DNA of 64,000 bases from Alphaproteobacteria bacterium UBA6038. Its GTDB lineage: Bacteria; Pseudomonadota; Alphaproteobacteria; Micropepsales; Micropepsaceae. The notes below the pieces were generated by a model. The model was given only the letters and a program-made list of their open reading frames with translations, searched no databases and had not been told where the DNA came from. The stretch is from NCBI GenBank assembly GCA_002429315.1, contig DIZC01000038.1, positions 13,479 to 77,478 of the forward strand, written 5' to 3'. Below are positions 8,039-16,545 of this stretch, in pieces. Made by a program: the position numbers and the translations under genes. Each line of letters starts with the position of its first letter. The first letter of the stretch is position 1.

Positions 8039-9506
8039 GCGCGGCGGCATCCGTTCCGGCCGGCGCAGCCGTCGCCAGCGCAGCTTCTTCCGCAAGCCTC
8101 CGCACGTTCTCGCGGTGTGACTCCCGCGTGATGGGAAACGTGCCGATAATGGCAAGGGCGATGCCGTAGAGCAGGACGACGGACGGCAGATAGATTAACG
8201 CAAACTGCCGCACGATTTGCGGATCGATGTGGCCTGGGACGGCATTGGTCGGAAAATGCGCCAGCCACAGCACAATGCCGGAGGCAAACACGCCGAGTCC
8301 CGTCACCGCCTTCTGGATGAGGCTGCTGCCGGCGAAGAAGATCCCCTCCGAGCGCCGGCCCGTCTTCAGTTCATTGTCTTCGACCACGTCAGCGATCATC
8401 GAGATCATCAGAACGGACGCGCCAATGGTAAGTGCGCCGGCGACGACGCCGAATGCGAACAGGATGGGCACCAGCGAAGCCGCCCCGTTCGGCGGGAAGA
8501 AGCCGGCGAGCCTCAGCACGATCGGCACAGCCAGGATGATCAGGCCGATCGCGAAAAAAAGGATTGCGCCGTTGCGCTTGCCGAAGCGTCGCGAAATAGG
8601 AACCGCGATCAGGAACGCGAAGAACACGGCAATGAAGGTGGAAAGCGCCAGGATGAAAATCTGCACGTTCGACAGCTGCCAGAAGTACGTCTTGAGATAG
8701 ATGTCGAGCGCGAACACGAGCCCGGTGGCGAGATTGGAAAAGATCGCGGCCACCATCAGGATGAGGAATGGCCGGTTTCCAAAAGTCGCCACGATCTCGC
8801 GGAAGTACACGCCGACGGAGAGGTGGCGGGTCGGCGGTTTGCGGAAATGCGGAATGAACCGGTGTGTGCCGGCCGCGGAAACGAGAATGGCGACGAACAT
8901 CACGATGGCGGCGGTCAGCCCGTAGTGGCGGTAGCCGGTCTCGTTCAACTGACCGATCTTGTGCGTGGCATCGGGCGTGAGAAACACGATGTAGGCCAGC
9001 GCGAACATCGTCATGCCGCCATACCAGGCGCAGAAGACGCGGAAGTTCACAAAGCTCGTTCGCTGATCGTAATCGTCGCTGAACTCGGGCACCAGGGCGG
9101 AGCTGGGCACCTCATAGAAGCTAATGAAGGTTCGAACGACGACGGCGACCCCGAGCAGGTACAGAAACAGCGCTCCGTGACTCCAATGCGGCGGATTCCA
9201 CAACAGAAGATAGGTGACCGCCACTGGCAGGGCGGAGGCGTACATGAGCGGATGGCGGCGGCCCCAGCGGCTCTTCAGGTTATCCGAGAACTGCCCGATC
9301 ACCGGGTCGATAAAGGCATCGAAGAAGAACGCGATGGCGATCGCGAGGCCGACAAGCTGGCCCGGCAGATGCATCACCTGATTGTAGAAGAGCAGCAAAA
9401 TGGTCTGGAAGCCGTTGTCCTTCACGCCATACGCGACCGAGCCGACGCCATAGAAGATTTTCGTTCGAAGGCTGGTGAGTTCGCTCCTCGACGGCGGTTC
9501 GGCCAT
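8016..9506 (-). CDS. MFS transporter, GPH (MelB-like) family
   Basis: 496 residues with about twelve hydrophobic helices. The first loop carries the GPH/MFS_2 hallmarks: FDAFIDPVIGQFSDN and RWGRRHPLMY, the cation-coupling and A-like motif. MelB-like proteins import sugars with Na+ or H+; alphaproteobacterial relatives near lipid genes have less certain substrates. The start MAEPPSRS at 9506 is the first ATG. The 3' end overlaps the convergent acyl-CoA ligase. It may bring in the substrate used by the neighbouring ligase and dehydrogenase, which is inference from position. Confidence 0.85.
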   Translation of the reverse strand: MAEPPSRSELTSLRTKIFYGVGSVAYGVKDNGFQTILLLFYNQVMHLPGQLVGLAIAIAFFFDAFIDPVIGQFSDNLKSRWGRRHPLMYASALPVAVTYLLLWNPPHWSHGALFLYLLGVAVVVRTFISFYEVPSSALVPEFSDDYDQRTSFVNFRVFCAWYGGMTMFALAYIVFLTPDATHKIGQLNETGYRHYGLTAAIVMFVAILVSAAGTHRFIPHFRKPPTRHLSVGVYFREIVATFGNRPFLILMVAAIFSNLATGLVFALDIYLKTYFWQLSNVQIFILALSTFIAVFFAFLIAVPISRRFGKRNGAILFFAIGLIILAVPIVLRLAGFFPPNGAASLVPILFAFGVVAGALTIGASVLMISMIADVVEDNELKTGRRSEGIFFAGSSLIQKAVTGLGVFASGIVLWLAHFPTNAVPGHIDPQIVRQFALIYLPSVVLLYGIALAIIGTFPITRESHRENVRRLAEEAALATAAPAGTDAAALSRAPVR

Positions 9507-9585
9507 TTTGCTCCCCGTTCACGCGAATCGCGCTGAACGCGAGAATTTGCGCTATGGTGAGGTGTGTCAATCTGCGACCGGCTGA

Positions 9586-10887
9586 ATGGCGAATCGAGTC
9601 TTCCGGGAAAATTTCAGCGCCGCATTGCTGTTTACGACGGCCGGTCTTTTGGCCGGTGCTCTGATCGTGACCACGATGGGTGGCATCAGCTGGTGGATCG
9701 TTACAGCGGTCGCGCTCGCCGCGCTCGTGCTTGCGTTCGCCGCCCTACGGAATCGGACCGACTCTCAAAGGCAGATATCCGATGAGGTCGTGGAACCGTC
9801 GAGCCTGCCTTCGCTCGCCCGCGAGGTCATCGAGATAGTCCCGGACCCGCTGATGCTGCTCGGCAGCACCGGACGGGTGATTTTCGCCAATCGCGCGATG
9901 CACGCCGTCGTCGGCACCGAGGCGGAAGGGAAGCATGTGTCGGCGGTGATGCGTGCACCGGCCGTCCTGCAAGCGATCAAGCACACGTCCGGCACCGGCG
10001 AGCCGTCCAATGTGGGGTTCGTGGAGCGGGTGCCCGTCGAGCGGCACCACGAGGCGCACCTCACCCGAATGGACCACGCGCCGCACCTGACCGCCTTGTT
10101 GCTTCACGATTTGACCGCGCTCAAGCGCGCCGAGCAGGCTCGGGCAGATTTCATCGCCAATGCCAGCCATGAATTGCGCACGCCGCTCGCCTCGCTCACC
10201 GGGTTCATCGAAACCCTGCGCGGGCACGCTCGCGACGACGAAGCGGCGCGCGAGAAGTTCCTCGGAATCATGCAGGAAGAAGCGCAGCGCATGCGGCGGC
10301 TCATCGACGATCTGCTGTCGCTGACGCGCATCGAGCTGAACGAGCATGTGCCGCCCTCCGGTGAGGTCCAGCTCGGCGACATCGTACGCGATGCGGTAGC
10401 GACGCTTGCGCCGATCGCGAAGGCCGAAGACGTCGCGCTGATTTCCGACATTCCGTCGGATCTGCCTCCGGTGCGCGGCGAGCGGGACGATCTGGTCCAG
10501 GTGTTCCAGAACCTGATTCACAACGGCATCAAGTATGGGAAGCCAGGCGGGCATGTCTGGATCAGCCTCAGCGTGCCGGCCGAGGCGTCGGCCTATGGCC
10601 GCGGCGGCCGGGCGATGGTGTCGGCGACAGTGCGCGACGATGGCGAAGGCATCCCGCGCGAGGCCATCCCGCGGCTCACGGAACGGTTCTACCGCGTCGA
10701 TATCAAGCGCAGCCGCGAGCGCGGCGGCACGGGGCTGGGGCTTGCGATCGTGAAGCACATCGTCAACCGACACCAAGGCCGGCTCTCCATCGAAAGCCGG
10801 TTGGGGGAGGGCAGCACCTTCGCGATCCTGCTGCCCATCGCGGCTGCGGAAGAGAATTCCCCTGCCCCTGTCACGGAACTGATATAA
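9586..10887 (+). CDS. phoR: Phosphate regulon sensor histidine kinase PhoR
   Basis: 433 residues. Two membrane helices (about 11-30 and 36-54) are joined by a very short loop, so there is no periplasmic sensor domain, as expected for PhoR. A PAS-like region covers residues ~75-180. The HisKA motif NASHELRTP has the phosphoryl-accepting His195. The ATPase domain shows NLIHNGIKYG, DDGEGIP and GTGLGLAI. PhoR phosphorylates PhoB when phosphate is low and is restrained by PhoU and the Pst transporter. phoU and phoB follow directly, which supports the name over a generic kinase. A candidate Pho box overlaps its stop codon. Confidence 0.9.
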   Translation: MANRVFRENFSAALLFTTAGLLAGALIVTTMGGISWWIVTAVALAALVLAFAALRNRTDSQRQISDEVVEPSSLPSLAREVIEIVPDPLMLLGSTGRVIFANRAMHAVVGTEAEGKHVSAVMRAPAVLQAIKHTSGTGEPSNVGFVERVPVERHHEAHLTRMDHAPHLTALLLHDLTALKRAEQARADFIANASHELRTPLASLTGFIETLRGHARDDEAAREKFLGIMQEEAQRMRRLIDDLLSLTRIELNEHVPPSGEVQLGDIVRDAVATLAPIAKAEDVALISDIPSDLPPVRGERDDLVQVFQNLIHNGIKYGKPGGHVWISLSVPAEASAYGRGGRAMVSATVRDDGEGIPREAIPRLTERFYRVDIKRSRERGGTGLGLAIVKHIVNRHQGRLSIESRLGEGSTFAILLPIAAAEENSPAPVTELI

Positions 10888-10896
10888 AACTGTCAT
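10879..10896 (+). promoter_or_regulatory. Candidate Pho box (PhoB binding site)
   Basis: CTGATAT at 10879-10885 and CTGTCAT at 10890-10896 are separated by AAAA, the 7-4-7 layout of a PhoB site. The second half-site is a perfect match to the consensus and the first is weaker. A further CTTTCAT lies at 10909-10915, out of the usual 11-bp register. The site overlaps the phoR stop and lies 64 bp before phoU, so it could drive phoU-phoB under phosphate starvation. Confidence 0.5.
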
Positions 10897-10960
10897 AGAG
10901 ACGTGGCGCTTTCATCTTATCTCTCTCGCGGCAGTGGCGTTCGCCGCCCATGGAATCGAA

Positions 10961-11677
10961 ATGAGCGAGCACACCGTGAAGGCCTTTGGAGAGCAACTCG
11001 AAGCACTGTCCAGCAGCATTGCGCAAATGGGAGGCTTGGCGGAGGCGCAGCTGGCCGATGCCGTGGAGGCCATCGCGCGGCGCGACACGGCCTTGGCGGA
11101 ACGCGTGATCGCCGGCGATCCGCGCATCGATCAATTGCAGCAGACGGTCGAGGATCAGGCGCTGAAGCTGCTGGCGCTGCGCCAGCCCATGGCTGTCGAT
11201 CTGCGTGACACGCTCGCGGCCATCAAAATCGCCAGCGAGCTCGAGCGCATTGGCGACCTGGCGAAGAACATCGGCAAGCGGGCGCTGGTGTTGAACCGCG
11301 AACCGCCCATCCGGCTGACCCAAAGTCTCGGGCGCATGGGCCGCGCCGCCCTCAGCCAGCTGAAGCTGGTGCTCGATGCCTACTCGGACCGCGATGCCGC
11401 CGGCGCGGAAGCCGTCTGGCGCGCCGATGGCGAAATCGACGAAATCTACAACAGCCTGTTCCGCGAGCTGCTGACCTATATGATGGAGGATCCGCGCACC
11501 ATCGGGTTGTGCGCGCATATGCTGTTCGTCGCCAAGAATATCGAGCGCAGCGGCGATCATGCCACCAACATTGCCGAAGTCGTGTACCACATGGTGACCG
11601 GTGGCCATCTGGCGGCGGAACGGCCGAAGGCTGACGTGACCAGTTCCACCACGATTCCCTTCGAGCGGAAGTCCTGA
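10961..11677 (+). CDS. phoU: Phosphate signalling complex protein PhoU
   Basis: 238 residues, the usual PhoU length. Two repeats of three-helix bundles are visible. Each carries the PhoU-type metal-binding signature: ELERIGDLAKNIGKRA in the first and NIERSGDHATNIAE in the second. PhoU links the Pst transporter to PhoR and restrains signalling when phosphate is plentiful. A GTG at 10934 is in frame, but the ATG at 10961 (MSEHTV) fits the family. Its stop shares a base with the phoB start (TGATG). The pstSCAB genes normally found between phoR and phoU are absent here and must lie elsewhere or be missing. Confidence 0.93.
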   Translation: MSEHTVKAFGEQLEALSSSIAQMGGLAEAQLADAVEAIARRDTALAERVIAGDPRIDQLQQTVEDQALKLLALRQPMAVDLRDTLAAIKIASELERIGDLAKNIGKRALVLNREPPIRLTQSLGRMGRAALSQLKLVLDAYSDRDAAGAEAVWRADGEIDEIYNSLFRELLTYMMEDPRTIGLCAHMLFVAKNIERSGDHATNIAEVVYHMVTGGHLAAERPKADVTSSTTIPFERKS

Positions 11678-12387
11678 TGCTGAAGCCCAGTGTCCTTGTG
11701 GCCGAGGATGAAAGCGCGCTGGTGACGTTGCTGCGCTACAATCTGGAGCGCGAGGGCTATCGCGTCCTCGAAGCACGCGATGGCGAGGAAGCGCTGCTCG
11801 TTTCCAGCGAAGAAAAGCCCGACGTGGTGCTGCTCGACTGGATGCTGCCGCAGCTGTCCGGCATCGAAGTGTGCCGCCGGTTGCGCAGCCGTCAGGAGAC
11901 GCGCAACGTTCCCATCATCATGCTGACGGCGCGCGGCGAGGAAACCGACCGTGTGCGGGGACTCGACACCGGCGCCGACGACTACATCACCAAGCCGTTT
12001 TCCATGACCGAGCTGCTGGCCCGGCTGCGCGCGGTCATGCGGCGCATCCGCCCCGGCTTGGCCGAAGACACTGTGCGCATCGGCGATCTCGAGATGGATC
12101 GGGCCGCCTATCGCGTGCGCCGCGGCGGACGCGACATCCATTTGGGCCCTACCGAATTCAAGCTGCTCGATCACCTGATCCAGCATCCGGGCCGCGTCTT
12201 CTCGCGCGAGCAGCTGCTGGATGCGGTGTGGGGCTCGGATGTGTACGTCGAGGCTCGCACGGTCGATGTCCATGTGGGCCGGCTGCGCAAGGCCTTGAAC
12301 ATCGAGGGAATCCGCGATCCCATCCGCACGGTCCGCTCGGCCGGCTACGCCCTGGACGACGAGTTCGCCGCCGGAGCGAGCGGCTGA
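11677..12387 (+). CDS. phoB: Phosphate regulon response regulator PhoB
   Basis: 236 residues. The receiver domain has acidic residues near 10-12, the phosphoryl-accepting Asp54 (LLDWMLP) and Lys in TKPF. A winged-helix DNA-binding domain of the OmpR/PhoB type follows from residue ~130 (TEFKLLDHL, then VDVHVGRLRKAL). It overlaps the phoU stop by one base, so translation is coupled. Phosphorylated PhoB binds Pho boxes, and a candidate lies upstream of phoU. The position after phoR and phoU makes this PhoB rather than another OmpR-type regulator. Confidence 0.93.
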   Translation: MLKPSVLVAEDESALVTLLRYNLEREGYRVLEARDGEEALLVSSEEKPDVVLLDWMLPQLSGIEVCRRLRSRQETRNVPIIMLTARGEETDRVRGLDTGADDYITKPFSMTELLARLRAVMRRIRPGLAEDTVRIGDLEMDRAAYRVRRGGRDIHLGPTEFKLLDHLIQHPGRVFSREQLLDAVWGSDVYVEARTVDVHVGRLRKALNIEGIRDPIRTVRSAGYALDDEFAAGASG

Positions 12388-12473
12388 TCGGCGGGCGTAC
12401 GCGCGCTGTGGCGACCTCTCTTTCCACTTATTCAAAAGCGCATTAAAGGCACGGCCTTGGCTTGCCCATTTCG

Positions 12474-12533
12474 TCGTCACCCGGCTTGTCCGGGTGATCC
12501 AATTGGGTCGCCCGCATAAAGCGGACGATGACG
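12474..12533. repeat. Paired-hairpin palindromic element (family A, no gene inside)
   Basis: Two hairpins face each other across a short GATCCAATTGGGTC core. The left stem is CACCCGG/CCGGGTG with loop CTTGT. The right is CGCCCGC/GCGGACG with loop ATAAA and one mismatch. Outer ends read CGTCA and its complement. It matches the outer parts of the GIY-YIG element at 22523-22937 with the gene removed. It lies between phoB and the aldolase gene. Confidence 0.8.
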
Positions 12534-12554
12534 CGGGGCGGAAGGAACGAACGC

Positions 12555-14612
12555 ATGCGGTCCCGCTGGTCAGATGCCGAAGCGACCGATTTCGTCACGC
12601 GATACGCCGCAAAGGGCGTGGGCGAAGACCTCGCACTGCGCGTGTACACGACGCGGCTGCTGGGCGGCGATCCCAAGCTGGTTCTGCATGGCGGCGGCAA
12701 CACCTCGGTCAAGACCACGGCGCGCGATCTGCCGGGCGACGAGGTCGAGGTCATCTGCGTCAAGGGCTCCGGCTGGGACATGGGCAATATCGAGCCGGCC
12801 GGATTGCCTGCCGTGCGCCTGGTGCCGTTGCGACGCCTGCGCGCGCTCGACCGGCTGTCCGATGAAGACATGGTGAATTTCCAGCGCGTGAACCTGCTGG
12901 ATTCGTCGGCGCCAAATCCGAGCGTCGAGACGCTGCTGCACGCGTTTCTGCCTCACAAATTCATCGATCACACCCATTCGACCGCCGTACTGGCGCTGAC
13001 TGATCAGCCGGACGGGGAGGCGCTTGCCCGTGATGTGTTCGGAAAGCGCGTGGCGTATGTGCCGTACACGATTCCCGGATTCGCGCTGGCAAAGAGCGTG
13101 GCCGATGTGTTCGACCGCAATCCCGAGGTCGAAGGCGCCATCCTGCTGAAGCACGGCATTTTCTCGTTTGCCGACGATGCGCGCACCTCCTACGAACGCA
13201 TGATCGAATTTGTCACCATGGCCGAGGAGCGGCTGTCGCGCGGCCGCAAGACCTTCGTTCGGGCGCAGCTGCCAGAAAAGCTCGCGCGCACCGCCGAGAT
13301 CGCGCCGATCCTGCGCGGCGCCTGTGCCATCTCCCGCGACGAGATGGCCGGCACCGTCAAGCGCCAGATCCTCTGCTTCCGCACCGGCGGCGCCATTCTC
13401 GACTATGTCAACGGCGCCGACCTCTCCCGCTATTCGCAGGAAGGTGTGGTGACGCCCGATCACACCATCCGCACCAAGAACTGGCCGCTGCTGGTGCCGG
13501 CGCCGGACGCGGGCAAGCTCGAGGCCTGGAAAGGCGACGTCGAGAAGGCGGTCGCCGCCTATGTCGCTCGCTATCACGATTATTTCGTGCGCAACAACGA
13601 GCGCGCCGTGCCGACGAAGAAGGAACTCGATCCGCTGCCGCGCGTCATCCTGGTACCCGGCAAGGGGCTGTTCGGGCTCGGCGCCAGCGCGAAGGATGCG
13701 GCTATCGCCGCCGATATCGCGGAGAACACCGTCGAGGTGATCACCGATGCGGAGGCCGTCGGCCGCTATCAGCCCATCCCCGAAGCCGATCAGTTCGACG
13801 TGGAATACTGGTCGCTGGAGCAGGCCAAGCTCGGCAAGGCCGCCGAGAAGGTGCTGGCGCGGCAGGTCTGCGTCGTCACCGGCGGCGGCTCCGGCATCGG
13901 CGCGGCGACCGCGAAAGCCATGGCTGCGGAGGGCGCCGAGGTCGCCGTACTGGACCGCGACCGCGCCGCCGCCATCCGCGTGGCGCGGGAGATCGGCAAG
14001 TCCGCCCTCGCGATCGCCTGCGATGTCACCAAGCCGGACGAGGTGAAGCGCGCCCTTGCCGAAGTGGCAAAGACATTCGGCGGTGTCGACATCGTGGTGT
14101 CGAACGCCGGCGCGGCGTGGCAGGGCCGCATCGGGGAGGTGGACGACGAAACGCTGCGCAAGAGCTTCGAGCTCAATTTCTTCGCGCATCAATGCGTGGC
14201 GCAGAACGCGGTGCGCATCATGTTGGCGCAGGGCACCGGCGGTTGCCTGCTGTTCAACACCTCCAAGCAGGCGATCAATCCGGGCAAGGATTTCGGCCCG
14301 TACGGATTGCCCAAGGCCGCAACCTTGTTCCTGATGAAGCAGTACGCGCTCGATTACGGCAAGCACGGGATCCGCTCCAACGCAGTGAATGCCGACCGCA
14401 TCCGCTCAGGCTTGCTGACCGATGAGATGGTGGCGGCGCGCGCCAAAGCCCGCAACGTCTCCGCAGAACAGTACATGGCGGGCAATCTGCTGGGCCGGGA
14501 AGTCTATGCGAGCGAAGTCGCCGAAGCGTTCGTCTATCTGGCGCATGCCGAGAAAACCACCGCCGCGGTGATCACCGTCGACGGCGGAAATATTGAAGCC
14601 AGCTTACGGTAG
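12555..14612 (+). CDS. Bifunctional class II aldolase / short-chain dehydrogenase
   Basis: 685 residues in two domains. The N-terminal class II aldolase domain has the phosphate-binding HGGGNTS near residue 45 and metal-ligand histidines in DHTHSTAV near 138 and KHGIFSF near 199. The C-terminal short-chain dehydrogenase domain has the NAD(P) motif GGGSGIGAA near 442 and the catalytic Ser and YGLPK (YxxxK) near 570-587. This fusion resembles rhamnulose-1-phosphate aldolase/lactaldehyde dehydrogenase enzymes of rhamnose breakdown. No other rhamnose genes are nearby, so the sugar is uncertain. The ATG at 12555 follows GGAAGGA; the upstream in-frame ATG at 12528 falls just inside the repeat. Confidence 0.88.
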   Translation: MRSRWSDAEATDFVTRYAAKGVGEDLALRVYTTRLLGGDPKLVLHGGGNTSVKTTARDLPGDEVEVICVKGSGWDMGNIEPAGLPAVRLVPLRRLRALDRLSDEDMVNFQRVNLLDSSAPNPSVETLLHAFLPHKFIDHTHSTAVLALTDQPDGEALARDVFGKRVAYVPYTIPGFALAKSVADVFDRNPEVEGAILLKHGIFSFADDARTSYERMIEFVTMAEERLSRGRKTFVRAQLPEKLARTAEIAPILRGACAISRDEMAGTVKRQILCFRTGGAILDYVNGADLSRYSQEGVVTPDHTIRTKNWPLLVPAPDAGKLEAWKGDVEKAVAAYVARYHDYFVRNNERAVPTKKELDPLPRVILVPGKGLFGLGASAKDAAIAADIAENTVEVITDAEAVGRYQPIPEADQFDVEYWSLEQAKLGKAAEKVLARQVCVVTGGGSGIGAATAKAMAAEGAEVAVLDRDRAAAIRVAREIGKSALAIACDVTKPDEVKRALAEVAKTFGGVDIVVSNAGAAWQGRIGEVDDETLRKSFELNFFAHQCVAQNAVRIMLAQGTGGCLLFNTSKQAINPGKDFGPYGLPKAATLFLMKQYALDYGKHGIRSNAVNADRIRSGLLTDEMVAARAKARNVSAEQYMAGNLLGREVYASEVAEAFVYLAHAEKTTAAVITVDGGNIEASLR

Positions 14613-14637
14613 GACATGCCGTCCGGAGCGCCACGAG

Positions 14638-15285
14638 TCAGTGGTTTTGCGCGTCTGTTCGCCGAAACTTTCCGAAAAGCACTTCAAAGAAGCCACAATT
14701 GACGGTCCACGCGTCCTCATTCCAGAGAGTGCCCTGGTCCGAAACGGTCCGGTGATCGAATTGGTTGAGGAGCTTTCTGGCTTCGCTGGCGATGCCGGAG
14801 ACGCCGGCCTCCGTGATGTTGTGGGTTTGTGTCTCCTCGATCGTCAGCACAGCGAACTCCAATGCGTTGCCGCCAACATCATCTGTGAAGTATTTAGGAG
14901 CGTCTCCTCCCCAGCGATTGGTGGCTATGCCGTGCTCAAGAAACATATCGAACAGCGTCCTGCCTCTATTTACGCTCAGCAGGCTGTCCCTATCACGCCC
15001 CTCAATCTCTGCCGTAGCGACCTTTATATCGGCGGGAGTCTTCGCCGATGATGCGAGCAAGAGAAAACGGGACAGTGCGAAATTCGCTTCATAGCTGTCC
15101 TGGGTGTCGACCAGAAGATCGTGGTCGCGTGTTTGCAGACATTCGTTGCGTTGGGTGATGCCGTTCACGACAAAGCCCACCATAGCGGTGGTTAGGAACC
15201 ACTTTCCCAGATCGCTGGAAATAGCGGCACCCAGAGCGGCAAGTCCCCGTGTTGTCGCGTGCCGCGCAACCCTGATCGCTTCCAT
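14638..15285 (-). CDS. Hypothetical membrane-anchored protein
   Basis: 215 residues that I do not recognise. One hydrophobic segment near residues 29-44 (WFLTTAMVGFVVNGI) follows a basic N-terminus, so the protein is probably a single-pass membrane protein. The remainder is soluble, mixed in charge and appears helical. Base composition is less GC-rich than the flanking genes, and it sits tail-to-tail with the aldolase fusion 26 bp away. It looks like an accessory gene. The ATG at 15285 is the first in the frame. Confidence 0.6.
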   Translation of the reverse strand: MEAIRVARHATTRGLAALGAAISSDLGKWFLTTAMVGFVVNGITQRNECLQTRDHDLLVDTQDSYEANFALSRFLLLASSAKTPADIKVATAEIEGRDRDSLLSVNRGRTLFDMFLEHGIATNRWGGDAPKYFTDDVGGNALEFAVLTIEETQTHNITEAGVSGIASEARKLLNQFDHRTVSDQGTLWNEDAWTVNCGFFEVLFGKFRRTDAQNH

Positions 15286-15333
15286 TGCGACTCTCCGCGA
15301 GAAGGCGAAGAGCGTAGCACGATTCGGCTCTCT

Positions 15334-16032
15334 CTAGAGATGTTCACCCCCATTCTTCCGGAACAGGTCCAGCGTGCGCCGGCGGGCGAGGGAGGCGGCT
15401 TCGGGGTTGTAGTCGGTGCGGCGGTCGGAGTTAAACCCGTGGCCGGCGTCGTAGACGTACACCGGCACATCCGGATGCAGTTTCTGAATGCGTTCGACCT
15501 GCTCCATGGGAATGCCGTGATCGTGCTTGCCGAAATGCAGAATGGTCGGGCACTTCGGCTGCCACTCGGCCATCTGCGGAATGTTGCCGCCGTAGTAGCC
15601 TGAAGCCGCCGCTAAGCCATCGCATTTGCAGGCTGCCGCCCACGTCACCGAGCCGCCATAGCAATAGCCGGTGATGAACACCGGGCCTTTGTCGCGCAGC
15701 GCGGAGATGCAGGTGCCTGTATCGGCGATCGACAGTTCGAACGGATGCTCGCCGCGCGCGATCTTGATCGCCTTCTGGATGTCTTCCGGCAAATAGCTGA
15801 CGGCGAAGCCCGGCGCCTCACGGTCGTAGAGCGACGGCCCGAGCACCTCGTAGCCTTCGTCGGCAAACGAGTCGCAGCATTCCTTGATGTGCTCGGTGAC
15901 GCCGAAGATCTCCTGGATCAGCACAAGCCCGCCGCGGCGGGCGCCTTTTGGCCCGGCATGGTAGACGCCGATCTCGGCGCCATCGCTCATCGTCATTTTG
16001 ATCATGCTGCCGCGTGTCACTTTATCCTCCAT
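15334..16032 (-). CDS. Dienelactone hydrolase family protein
   Basis: 232 residues of the alpha/beta hydrolase fold. The nucleophile motif is GYCYGG with a Cys near residue 123, as in dienelactone hydrolases (Cys-Asp-His triad). The Asp lies in GKHDHGIP and the His in DAGHGFN. These enzymes open lactone rings in aromatic degradation, but many family members act on other esters. The first ATG gives MEDKVTRG; a Met eleven residues in (MIKMTM) is an alternative start. No aromatic-pathway genes are adjacent. Confidence 0.88.
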   Translation of the reverse strand: MEDKVTRGSMIKMTMSDGAEIGVYHAGPKGARRGGLVLIQEIFGVTEHIKECCDSFADEGYEVLGPSLYDREAPGFAVSYLPEDIQKAIKIARGEHPFELSIADTGTCISALRDKGPVFITGYCYGGSVTWAAACKCDGLAAASGYYGGNIPQMAEWQPKCPTILHFGKHDHGIPMEQVERIQKLHPDVPVYVYDAGHGFNSDRRTDYNPEAASLARRRTLDLFRKNGGEHL

Positions 16033-16077
16033 GTTGCCATTTTGGGCGCCTTCAATTAGGTGAGCGCGAGTCTGTGC

Positions 16078-16545
16078 TTATGAAGTTACGTGGCAACCAG
16101 GAAGCTTCGCATCCGCGAACACGCGCACCTCCTGGAACTGCCTTGGGCCACCGTGTTTTAGTGCATCTCCTCCCGAAATCCTCAGCACCAAGGTAGAATT
16201 TGCCACTTCGACCGGGTCGTAAACGGCGGTTAGATGTTCTGGCTTGCCCTGTATGGATTCGACTGTTTCGATCAAACGATTACCCGATAAGCTCCAGTGC
16301 CCAGTCTCCAATTGATCTACCGTATCGGTTTGCGAGCAAATCAGGAACTCCGCATTGAACGATCCATCGGGTCTACGATGCACCAACGAGAAGACGTTCG
16401 AATGCGAAAACACGTTCGAGCCGAATTCGGAATACCAGTAGCCAGTTAACAGCTGAGAGTTCAACAAGGGCGCAGCGTTCGCTAACGAGGCGGCGATTGC
16501 AACCAGCATCGCCGAGCCGACGCCCCGTACGTGACAGACAATCAT
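16078..16545 (-). CDS. Hypothetical secreted protein
   Basis: 155 residues. A hydrophobic N-terminal stretch ending in SLANAAP looks like a signal peptide with cleavage near residue 25. The mature part is rich in beta-prone residues (GYWYSEFGSNVFS, GHWSLSGNRLIETV), which suggests a small beta-barrel or lipocalin-like fold; I could not assign a family. Its start overlaps the ychF stop by four bases, so it would be co-translated with ychF. Composition is lower in GC than ychF, which suggests a later arrival. An ATG about 12 codons downstream is an alternative start. Confidence 0.55.
   Translation of the reverse strand: MIVCHVRGVGSAMLVAIAASLANAAPLLNSQLLTGYWYSEFGSNVFSHSNVFSLVHRRPDGSFNAEFLICSQTDTVDQLETGHWSLSGNRLIETVESIQGKPEHLTAVYDPVEVANSTLVLRISGGDALKHGGPRQFQEVRVFADAKLPGCHVTS

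Noticed and set aside
12570..14366. 598-codon minus-strand frame over the aldolase/dehydrogenase gene
   Set aside because: The plus-strand product has all aldolase and SDR motifs; the minus frame shows no family similarity.
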